Source: RGIG8700 sp964568815 (lineage in GTDB: Bacteria; Bacillota; Clostridia; RGIG6154). Taken from it: 5,466 bases of DNA. Both the position numbers and the translations under genes were made by a program. The notes below the pieces were generated by a model that was not told where the DNA came from, made no database searches, and saw only the letters and a program-made list of their open reading frames with translations. Location of the stretch: positions 1 to 5,466 of the forward strand of contig CAZMRY010000090.1 in the NCBI GenBank assembly GCA_964568815.1, read 5' to 3'. Below are positions 1-5,466 of the stretch, one piece after another. How positions within the stretch are numbered: position 1 is the first letter of the stretch; each line of letters begins with the position of its first letter.

Positions 1-55
1 GGGTTCAGTTTGCCCATTCTGAAACATTTTTTCCTATCCCTTAACAGAAGGAATA
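1..55. other. Left-edge non-coding sequence with possible terminator tail
   Basis: No gene start or convincing gene end is seen here. A short 5-bp stem (4-8 with 19-23, TTCAG/CTGAA) is followed by AACA and six T residues (27-32), which could be the tail of a plus-strand rho-independent terminator of a gene left of the window. The stem is short and its loop is 10 nt, so it may be part of a larger structure cut by the window edge. Confidence 0.25.
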
Positions 56-96
56 AAGGTGCTGTAAAATAAAACAAAGTTATTTTACAGCACCTT
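56..96. terminator. Strong hairpin terminator downstream of the GH78-like gene
   Basis: A perfect 17-bp stem pairs 56-72 with 80-96 around a 7-nt loop (73-79). It begins 3 bp beyond the minus-strand stop codon at 99-101. Read on the minus strand, the stem runs into CTTTATTCCTT, a moderate T-rich tail. Read on the plus strand it runs into TTCTTTAT. It most likely terminates the minus-strand gene and may also work for any plus-strand transcript entering from the left. Confidence 0.75.
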
Positions 97-98
97 CT

Positions 99-1199
99 TT
101 ATAGTGAATTTAAAATTCGCTTATATTTAATTGATTTGATTTCAGGGTTATCCTTTAAGGTTTCTTCAAGTATTTCTTTATAGAGAGTGTTTTTTACAGT
201 TATATCAGTGGAATATGTAGGTATATTTAACAGTGACTCTGTGATTTTATTAGATTTGGTATAAAGCTTTTCTTTTTTTTGAAAATCTGCAAGCGTTTCA
301 TTGTAGTTAATTTCTGCAAATCTATAGTCATTATAGTCCGCTCTAAATTCATTATATGAGTTGTAAAATTCGCTGTCACTTATATCGGTTGTGTTTTTGG
401 GTAGTTTTCCATTATAGTATGAGTATTCTTTTATGTATAAATTTTTTAATGTCAAAATCCCGTTTGATACAATAATTTTTAGTTTTTTTACTTTGTAAGG
501 ATTAAAGCTTTCTCTGACAAATTCACCGTCAATCGATTTAAAATCCATAATACATTGTTCGTTTTCATCATATATTTTAAATTCTGCAACTTCATCAGTT
601 GAATATTCTAAATTTATAAAACCGCAAATTGTATTGTCAAATTCAATTTCGTAAGCTTCGGTTATATTTACGGGACTTTTAACTTTAGATTTGATAATTT
701 TATATTCAGGATAGGGGACATCTCTCTTTATAAGTATTGGCGTATTATTTATTACCTCCACTTGAGTCTGTATCATTGATGAACCTGAAATGTTGTACTT
801 TTCGGAATAACCTTTTGTCTTCAATCTTTCAACATCTAAAAATCCTATAAAATTATATCCTGTTGCAGCAACAATTTTTCCGTCTGCAAATACTTCAGCC
901 TGTATATAATTTACTGAGGTGTTTTTTTCGTATGACGCACATTCAATTACAATCTGATTAAGTCCGAATGAAACATATTTGCTTATATCTACTGTATCAA
1001 ATTTTGCAAAGCCATTGATTGCTTTTGAAGGCCCGAAACAGGCAAAATCACCATTAACTGTAACTCTGTATGCACAGTGTCCTGCAATTGTTAAAACTGC
1101 ATTATCTCCGTCACAGTCAAAATTCGCAGCAAAGAATGCCGTTACATTATTTTCTTTATATAAATTCTTTAAAAAAATCGGTTTAGCTGTATTAAACAT
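99..1199 (-). CDS. GH78/alpha-L-rhamnosidase-like N-terminal beta-sandwich protein lacking the catalytic domain
   Basis: The 366-residue protein has no signal peptide or membrane segment, so it is probably cytoplasmic. Residues 34-50 (AVLTIAGHCAYRVTVNG), then GP at 56-57, VDIS at 70-73 and GLNQIVI at 79-85 fit the N-terminal sugar-hydrolase beta-sandwich of bacterial alpha-L-rhamnosidase-like proteins. Residues 115-262 fit the following beta domain: KRDVPYP 158-164, GFINLEY 193-199 and KEYSYY 257-262. Family members usually continue into an (alpha/alpha)6 barrel with acidic catalytic residues and total roughly 900 residues. Here that barrel is absent, and residues 266-366 are an unrelated Lys/Glu/Asn-rich tail. 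Glycosidase activity is therefore unlikely. The gene could be a deletion relic, a stand-alone carbohydrate-binding protein, or a decayed gene. Its start is well supported by an AAAGGAGA ribosome site (1205-1212) and a near-consensus promoter, so it is probably still expressed. It is transcribed away from the exporter operon, and no functional link is evident. Family assignment is from motif memory, not alignment. Confidence 0.6.
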   Translation of the reverse strand: MFNTAKPIFLKNLYKENNVTAFFAANFDCDGDNAVLTIAGHCAYRVTVNGDFACFGPSKAINGFAKFDTVDISKYVSFGLNQIVIECASYEKNTSVNYIQAEVFADGKIVAATGYNFIGFLDVERLKTKGYSEKYNISGSSMIQTQVEVINNTPILIKRDVPYPEYKIIKSKVKSPVNITEAYEIEFDNTICGFINLEYSTDEVAEFKIYDENEQCIMDFKSIDGEFVRESFNPYKVKKLKIIVSNGILTLKNLYIKEYSYYNGKLPKNTTDISDSEFYNSYNEFRADYNDYRFAEINYNETLADFQKKEKLYTKSNKITESLLNIPTYSTDITVKNTLYKEILEETLKDNPEIKSIKYKRILNSL

Positions 1200-1227
1200 A
1201 ATTATCTCCTTTATTATTACTTTTTAT

Positions 1228-1256
1228 ATTATAAAACGAAAATCAAATTTTGTAAA
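1228..1256 (-). promoter_or_regulatory. Sigma-A-type promoter for the GH78-like gene
   Basis: On the minus strand, TTTACA (-35, 1251-1256) and a perfect TATAAT (-10, 1228-1233) are separated by 17 bp (1234-1250). Transcription would start near 1221, giving a ~22-nt leader that contains the AAAGGAGA ribosome site at 1205-1212, 5 nt from the ATG at 1197-1199. No operator-like palindrome overlaps this promoter. Confidence 0.75.
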
Positions 1257-1265
1257 GAACAACTA

Positions 1266-1294
1266 TTGACTATAGGATTAAAAAGATGTATAAT
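1266..1294 (+). promoter_or_regulatory. Sigma-A-type promoter for the marR-ABC operon
   Basis: TTGACT (-35, 1266-1271) and a perfect TATAAT (-10, 1289-1294) are separated by 17 bp, predicting transcription start near 1301. This is one mismatch from consensus in both boxes together, so the promoter should be strong when not repressed. It lies back to back with the minus-strand promoter, with 9 bp between the two -35 boxes. The leader to the MarR start is about 25 nt and carries GAGGTG at 1315-1320, 5 nt before the ATG. Confidence 0.8.
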
Positions 1295-1311
1295 ATGTAG
1301 CGTGCTACATA
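1294..1311. promoter_or_regulatory. Palindromic operator, probable MarR autoregulatory site
   Basis: TATGTAGC-GT-GCTACATA is a perfect 8-bp inverted repeat with a 2-bp spacer. It shares its first base with the last base of the -10 box and covers the predicted start site, about -7 to +11. MarR dimers typically bind 16-20-bp dyads overlapping promoters of their own operon, so binding here would block RNA polymerase. The palindrome is directly visible; its use by the adjacent MarR protein is inferred. Confidence 0.75.
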
Positions 1312-1325
1312 AATGAGGTGTTATA

Positions 1326-1751
1326 ATGAAAAACAAAACAGTTATGGAATATATAATAGGTATTGACAGAGAGTTTAAAGCAAAAATCAATAAAGAATTT
1401 GATAACTATGAACTTACTGCATCACAGGCAAGAATTCTTGGGTTTATTACTCACAGCAAGGATGTTGTATGCAGCAGGGATGTAGAAAAGCACTTTGATT
1501 TAACTCATCCTACAGTTAACGGCATTGTAAAAAGACTTGAGGCAAAGGGGATGATTTGCAGTGAACAAAGCGAAACTGACAAGAGAGTCAGAAATCTGTA
1601 TATTACTGAAAAAGCAAAACTGCTTGATAAGAAAATACACAAACTGATAAAGGATAATGAAAATAAAATTACAGATACACTCAGTAACGATGAGCATAAA
1701 GTCTTATTAGAAGTGCTGAAAAGAATGTATCATAAACTCAAGGAGGAATAA
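1326..1751 (+). CDS. MarR-family winged-helix transcriptional repressor of the exporter operon
   Basis: The 141-residue length is normal for MarR dimers. The visible order is an N-terminal dimerisation helix, a helix at about 32-43 (ASQARILGF), helix-turn-helix at 50-73 with recognition helix THPTVNGIVKRLEA (60-73), a beta wing with DKRVRN (85-90) followed by LYITEKAK, and C-terminal dimerisation helices (about 95-140). The D-x-R wing and the LTHPTV-x-G-I-x-x-R-L-E recognition helix are family hallmarks. The ATG is supported by GAGGTG at 1315-1320. The gene is first in the operon, 2 bp from the first exporter gene, and its promoter carries a palindromic operator. The expected role is repression of its own operon, relieved by a small ligand or drug that the exporter removes. 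The ligand cannot be read from sequence. Cys49 and Cys78 are present, but nothing here shows redox sensing. Confidence 0.9.
   Translation: MKNKTVMEYIIGIDREFKAKINKEFDNYELTASQARILGFITHSKDVVCSRDVEKHFDLTHPTVNGIVKRLEAKGMICSEQSETDKRVRNLYITEKAKLLDKKIHKLIKDNENKITDTLSNDEHKVLLEVLKRMYHKLKEE
1741..1746 (+). promoter_or_regulatory. Ribosome binding site that fixes a TTG start
   Basis: AGGAGG lies inside the last codons of the marR gene, 7 nt upstream of TTG at 1754-1756. The next in-frame ATG is codon 29, inside the first membrane helix, with no comparable site upstream. The TTG start is therefore strongly preferred, and translation is probably coupled to marR. Confidence 0.85.
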
Positions 1752-1753
1752 TT

Positions 1754-3481
1754 TTGATTAAAACACTTGCAAAACATATTAAAGAGTATAAATTACCTTC
1801 AATACTTGCACCGTTTTTTATAATTCTTGAAGTAATTATGGAAATACTCATACCACTTGTAATGTCAAAAGTTATTGATTATGGTGTTGAAAAATCTGAT
1901 ATTGGTTATGTTGTGAAAATGGGAACACTTATGCTGGTTATGGCAATTTTTTCCCTGACTTTTGGTGCGTTGTCAGGAAAGTATGCGGCTAAAGCGTCAA
2001 CAGGTTTTGCAAAAAATTTAAGAAGAGCGATGTTTTCAAACATTCAGAACTTTTCTTTTGCAAATATAGACAAATACTCAACAGCAGGTCTTATAACCAG
2101 ACTTACAACGGACATTAACAGTGTTCAGAATGCATATCAGCAGATAATAAGAACATTTGTCCGTTCACCGATTATGTTGATTTCTGCACTTTGTATGGTT
2201 GTATATATCAATAAAAAGCTATCTCTTATTTATCTCGTTGCCGCTATAGTATTATTTACTGTGCTGATTTTAATTGTATCTAAAGCTCATAAATTGTTCA
2301 GAAATGTGTTTAAGCAGTACGATGAATTGAATGCAGGAGTGCAGGAGAATATTTCGGGAATAAGAGTTGTTAAATCTTTTGTCCGTGAGGAGCATGAAAC
2401 TAATAAGTTTAAAAGGTTTTCTGATACTCTTATGAACAGATTTCTCGATGCAGAAAAACTTATAATTATGAATATGCCTATTATGCAATTTGTTGTTTAC
2501 ACATGTACATTGCTTTTATCATGGTTTGGTGCAAATCTTGTAGTGGTGAATGAACTTACAACAGGTGAGCTTGCATCAATGTTTAACTACACAATGAATA
2601 TTCTTATGAGTCTTATGATGGTTTCAATGATGTTTGTAATGGTTACAATGGCAAAAGCATCAGGAGACAGAATTGCAGAAGTCTTAAATGAGGAAAGTAC
2701 CATTACAAACTGTGATGAACCAATATATGAAATAAAAGATGGTTCTGTAGTTTTTGAAGATGCATATTTCAGTTACCTTAATAACGAGAACAAAATGGTT
2801 CTTAAGGATATTAATCTTGAAATTAAATCAGGCGAAACTGTCGGAATTATTGGTGGAACAGGTTCAGGTAAATCGGCTTTAGTTCAGCTTATACCAAGAC
2901 TTTATGATACAATGAAGGGGAAGGTGTATGTGGGCGGAATTGATGTAAAGCAATACGACTTAACAGTTCTCAGAGACAATGTTGCAATGGTTTTGCAGAA
3001 AAATGTATTGTTTTCAGGTACAATAAAAGATAATCTCAGATGGGGCAACGAGAACGCAACCGATGAAGAAATAATTGAAGCTTGTAATCTTGCACAAGCG
3101 AGTGAGTTTATTGAAAATATGCCTGATAAATATGATACGCTCATTGAAAGAGGAGGAACTAATGTTTCGGGCGGTCAGAAGCAGAGACTTTGTATTGCAA
3201 GAGCATTAATTAAAAAACCAAAGATACTGATACTGGACGATTCAACCAGTGCTGTTGATACCAAGACAGATTCATTAATCAGAAAAGCATTTAAAGAATA
3301 TATTCCAGAAACAACTAAAATTATTATTGCCCAAAGAATTTCATCTATTGAGGATGCAGACAAGATAATTGTTATTGATGGTGGTGTTATCAATGGTATC
3401 GGCACACATGATGAATTACTTAAAAATAATGCGATATATCAGGAAGTATATACTACACAGATGAAAGGGGAGAGTGAGTAA
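1754..3481 (+). CDS. Heterodimeric ABC exporter subunit with degenerate ATPase site (TM287/BmrC-like)
   Basis: This 575-residue half transporter sits in the cytoplasmic membrane. Six membrane helices (about 15-37, 54-73, 134-152, 157-177, 241-265, 272-300) precede a nucleotide-binding domain at about 330-575. Visible motifs are A-loop Tyr341, Walker A GGTGSGKS (367-374), Q-loop Gln415, signature VSGGQ (471-475), Walker B ILILD (491-495) and the D-loop SAVD (499-502). The position after Walker B is Asp496 rather than catalytic Glu, and the H-loop is Gln527 rather than His, so its own ATP site should bind but barely hydrolyse. Its VSGGQ completes the partner's catalytic site. Such substitutions characterise one subunit of heterodimeric type IV multidrug exporters in Firmicutes and Thermotoga. 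Translation starts at TTG and ends overlapping the partner's ATG by one base (TAATG), favouring equimolar synthesis. Drug or peptide export is likely; the substrate is unknown. TM6 is unusually rich in Met. Confidence 0.92.
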   Translation: MIKTLAKHIKEYKLPSILAPFFIILEVIMEILIPLVMSKVIDYGVEKSDIGYVVKMGTLMLVMAIFSLTFGALSGKYAAKASTGFAKNLRRAMFSNIQNFSFANIDKYSTAGLITRLTTDINSVQNAYQQIIRTFVRSPIMLISALCMVVYINKKLSLIYLVAAIVLFTVLILIVSKAHKLFRNVFKQYDELNAGVQENISGIRVVKSFVREEHETNKFKRFSDTLMNRFLDAEKLIIMNMPIMQFVVYTCTLLLSWFGANLVVVNELTTGELASMFNYTMNILMSLMMVSMMFVMVTMAKASGDRIAEVLNEESTITNCDEPIYEIKDGSVVFEDAYFSYLNNENKMVLKDINLEIKSGETVGIIGGTGSGKSALVQLIPRLYDTMKGKVYVGGIDVKQYDLTVLRDNVAMVLQKNVLFSGTIKDNLRWGNENATDEEIIEACNLAQASEFIENMPDKYDTLIERGGTNVSGGQKQRLCIARALIKKPKILILDDSTSAVDTKTDSLIRKAFKEYIPETTKIIIAQRISSIEDADKIIVIDGGVINGIGTHDELLKNNAIYQEVYTTQMKGESE

Positions 3482-5388
3482 TGGCAGGCGGACCGAGAGG
3501 ACCAAGACATATGATGCCTGTTAAGGCAGATAAAAATACATTTAAAATGCTTAAAAGAGTGTTTTCTTATGTATTTATTCACTATAAATGGCATTGCTTA
3601 CTTGTAGCTTTCTTGATTTTTATCAGCTCAGTAACAAATGTTATAGCAAACTTGTTCTTAAAAGAACTTGTTGATGTTTATATTAAACCTGCAATAGGAA
3701 AAGATTTAGCTGCACTTATACCATTGCTTAAAGTTTTGTTAATTATGGCAGTAGTGTACTATTCAGGTGCAATAAGCACATGGATATATAACAGAATAAT
3801 GCTTGTTGTTACCCAGGGAACACTAAACAATATAAGAAAAGATCTTTTTACGCAGATGGAAAAACTGCCCATAAAATATTTTGACACACATCAGCATGGC
3901 GACATTATGAGCATATACACTAATGATACAGATACATTAAGACAACTGATAAGTCAGAGTATTCCACAGATAATTTCTTCTGTTGTGACTGTTATAAGTG
4001 TATTTGTATCAATGATATCCATAAGTGTATATTTAACATTGTTTGCCGTTCTTATGGTTACTCTTATGACTTTTGTTACAAGTGTAATTGGAAGAAAAAG
4101 CGGTAAAAACTTTATGGCACAGCAAAAAAATCTCGGTAAATTAAACGGTTATATTGAAGAGATGATGGAAGGGCAGAAGGTTATTAAAGTTTTTAATCAT
4201 GAAAAAATAACTGAAAAAGAGTTTGAAGAGCTTAACAATAACCTGTTTAATACTGCAAATAATGCCAATAAGTATGCAAATATTCTGATGCCTATAATGG
4301 GCAACCTGGGACATATAAATTATGTAATCACATTAATAGCAGGGTCTCTTCTTGCAATTTACAGCAAAGAAACTTTGCTTACCCTTGGTGGACTCGTTGC
4401 CTTTTTGCAGTTAAACAAGAGCTTTACAAACCCAATAACACAGCTTTCTATGCAGTTTAATTCAATTGTTATGGCAATGGCAGGTGCAAAGCGAATTTTT
4501 GATTTAATGGATGAACAAAAAGAGCAGGATGAAGGATATGTTAAACTTGTTAATGCAAAAATAGTTGATGGCAACATAACAGAAACTATAGAAAGAACAG
4601 GAATGTGGGCTTGGAAACATCCTCATGGTGACGGTACAATAACATACACAGAACTTAAAGGTGATGTTCAATTTGAAGATGTTACTTTTGGTTATAATGA
4701 TGAAAAAATTGTACTCCACAACATAAACTTGTATGCAAAGCCGGGTCAGAAGGTAGCTTTCGTAGGTGCAACAGGTGCAGGTAAAACTACTATTACTAAT
4801 CTTATTAACAGATTTTATGATATTCAGTCTGGTAAAATCAGATATGATGGTATTAATATTGAAAAAATTAAGAAACCTGACTTAAGAAGATCACTTGGAA
4901 TTGTACTTCAGGATACTAACCTGTTTTCAGGTACAGTTTATGATAATATAAGAATGGGCAGACTTGATGCTACTAATGAAGAAATAATTGAGGCTGCAAA
5001 GCTTGCAAATGCACACAGCTTTATTGAATTACTGCCTGATGGATACGATACAATATTGAAAAATAATGGTTCAAATTTATCTCAGGGACAAAGACAGTTG
5101 CTTTCTATCGCAAGAGCTGCAGTTGCAGATCCGCCTGTGTTGATACTTGATGAAGCAACATCTTCAATTGATACGAGAACAGAAGTAATTGTTCAGAGAG
5201 GTATGGACTCTCTTATGAAAGGCAGAACTGTGTTTGTAATTGCACACAGACTTTCAACAGTAAAGAACTCTGATGTGATTATGGTACTTGATAAAGGCAG
5301 AATTATTGAAAGAGGAACTCATGAACAACTGATTGAAGAGAAGGGTAAATATTATCAGCTTTACACAGGAGCATTTGAATTAGAATAG
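3481..5388 (+). CDS. Heterodimeric ABC exporter subunit with the catalytic ATPase site (TM288/BmrD-like)
   Basis: This 635-residue half transporter is the partner of the preceding subunit. A Gly/Pro/Arg-rich cytoplasmic N-terminus (1-18) precedes six membrane helices (about 38-58, 80-104, 162-180, 182-203, 268-293 and a weaker one near 296-315) and a nucleotide-binding domain from about 395. Motifs are A-loop Tyr405, Walker A GATGAGKT (429-436), Q-loop Gln477, signature LSQGQ (533-537), Walker B VLILD with catalytic Glu558, D-loop SSID (561-564) and H-loop His589. Glu and His are intact, so this subunit drives hydrolysis together with the partner's VSGGQ, while its own altered LSQGQ faces the degenerate site. 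A ~50-residue insertion (343-393) links TM6 to the ATPase domain and contains TGMWAWKHPHGDGT (373-386). This accounts for most of the extra length over the partner. The ATG overlaps the upstream stop by one base, with AAAGGGGAG about 8 nt before it. The gene closes the operon and is followed by hairpins. Confidence 0.93.
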   Translation: MAGGPRGPRHMMPVKADKNTFKMLKRVFSYVFIHYKWHCLLVAFLIFISSVTNVIANLFLKELVDVYIKPAIGKDLAALIPLLKVLLIMAVVYYSGAISTWIYNRIMLVVTQGTLNNIRKDLFTQMEKLPIKYFDTHQHGDIMSIYTNDTDTLRQLISQSIPQIISSVVTVISVFVSMISISVYLTLFAVLMVTLMTFVTSVIGRKSGKNFMAQQKNLGKLNGYIEEMMEGQKVIKVFNHEKITEKEFEELNNNLFNTANNANKYANILMPIMGNLGHINYVITLIAGSLLAIYSKETLLTLGGLVAFLQLNKSFTNPITQLSMQFNSIVMAMAGAKRIFDLMDEQKEQDEGYVKLVNAKIVDGNITETIERTGMWAWKHPHGDGTITYTELKGDVQFEDVTFGYNDEKIVLHNINLYAKPGQKVAFVGATGAGKTTITNLINRFYDIQSGKIRYDGINIEKIKKPDLRRSLGIVLQDTNLFSGTVYDNIRMGRLDATNEEIIEAAKLANAHSFIELLPDGYDTILKNNGSNLSQGQRQLLSIARAAVADPPVLILDEATSSIDTRTEVIVQRGMDSLMKGRTVFVIAHRLSTVKNSDVIMVLDKGRIIERGTHEQLIEEKGKYYQLYTGAFELE

Positions 5389-5416
5389 AAAAAAGGCTAA
5401 CAAAAAGTTAGCCTTT
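5389..5416. terminator. Hairpin terminator after the exporter operon, possibly bidirectional
   Basis: A perfect 10-bp stem pairs AAAGGCTAAC (5392-5401) with GTTAGCCTTT (5407-5416) around an AAAAA loop, starting 3 nt after the TAG stop. On the plus strand only TTT follows the GC-rich core before CAGGG, a weak tail. On the minus strand the core is followed by six T residues (complement of 5389-5394), a good tail. It may end both this operon and a convergent gene to the right of the window. Confidence 0.65.
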
Positions 5417-5446
5417 CAGGGTGTCGATAAACCTATCGACACCCTG
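5417..5446. repeat. Perfect 13-bp inverted repeat abutting the terminator
   Basis: CAGGGTGTCGATA (5417-5429) pairs with TATCGACACCCTG (5434-5446) around AACC. It directly abuts the preceding hairpin, with no unpaired base between them. No U-tract follows on either strand, so it is not a standard terminator by itself. It could be a dispersed intergenic palindrome, an mRNA 3'-end stabiliser, or part of a composite terminator. The remaining 20 nt (5447-5466) show no gene or site that I can support. Confidence 0.6.
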
Positions 5447-5466
5447 GCAGAGTGCGAAAAAGGAAG

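Noticed and set aside
1..72. Possible 3' ends of a plus-strand gene: frame 3 reads VQFAHSETFFPIP before a stop at 42-44, and frame 1 reads through to TAA at 70-72
   Set aside because: Both are short, start at the window edge and match no family I can name. The frame-1 stop lies inside the terminator stem, so a structured non-coding tail is more likely.
979..1269. Plus-strand open frame of 96 codons
   Set aside because: It lies mostly antisense to the GH78-like gene, runs through both divergent promoters and shows no recognisable motif or good ribosome site.
1270..1275. CTATAG palindrome next to the plus-strand -35 box as a second operator
   Set aside because: Only 6 bp long, with no extension of the arms. 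Such short palindromes are common in A+T-rich DNA.
1200..1325. Riboswitch or attenuator leader ahead of marR, as known for some drug-exporter operons
   Set aside because: The predicted leader is only about 25 nt, with no leader peptide or competing hairpins. Control by the operator explains the layout.
1500..1697. Minus-strand open frame inside marR
   Set aside because: It is fully antisense to a confident MarR gene and has a Cys/Phe-rich composition typical of a shadow frame.
2270..3405. Three minus-strand open frames inside the first exporter gene
   Set aside because: All are antisense to conserved ABC transporter coding sequence, with no promoters or family motifs.
4359..4719. Two overlapping minus-strand open frames inside the second exporter gene
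   Set aside because: They are antisense shadows, low in complexity, and overlap each other in different frames.

Overview
The window is A+T-rich and reads like a low-GC Gram-positive anaerobe, most likely a Clostridia-class Firmicute such as a gut Oscillospirales or Lachnospirales relative. This is inferred from strong AGGAGG-type ribosome sites, sigma-A-type promoters, AGA-rich arginine codon use and the protein family types. No rRNA or marker gene is present, so the taxonomic call is tentative.

Layout. Positions 1-98 are non-coding and hold a strong 17-bp hairpin (56-96) that ends the leftmost gene. Positions 99-1199 (minus strand) encode a 366-residue protein. Its first ~265 residues look like the two N-terminal beta-sandwich domains of an alpha-L-rhamnosidase-like (GH78-type) protein, but the catalytic (alpha/alpha)6 barrel is missing and an unrelated ~100-residue tail replaces it. 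A compact divergent intergenic region (1200-1325) carries two near-consensus promoters back to back and an 18-bp palindrome on the plus-strand start site.

Positions 1326-5388 (plus strand) form a tight three-gene operon: a MarR-family repressor and two half-size ABC exporters. The junctions are a 2-bp gap with a TTG start and a 1-bp TAATG overlap. The first exporter subunit has a degenerate catalytic site (Asp for the Walker B Glu, Gln for the H-loop His) but an intact VSGGQ signature. The second has intact Glu and His but an LSQGQ signature. Together they predict a heterodimeric, asymmetric exporter of the TM287/288, BmrCD, LmrCD and SatAB type, with one hydrolysing and one non-hydrolysing composite site. 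The MarR protein probably represses the operon by binding the palindrome and is released by a small ligand, plausibly an exported compound.

The right end (5389-5466) is non-coding and holds two abutting perfect hairpins. The first looks like a terminator, best formed for the minus strand. The second has no U-tract and may be a dispersed palindromic element.

The exporter operon is a well-known type of arrangement. The less ordinary parts are the catalytic-domain-less GH78-like protein with its odd C-terminus, the Trp/His-rich linker of the second exporter subunit, and the tandem hairpins at the right edge.
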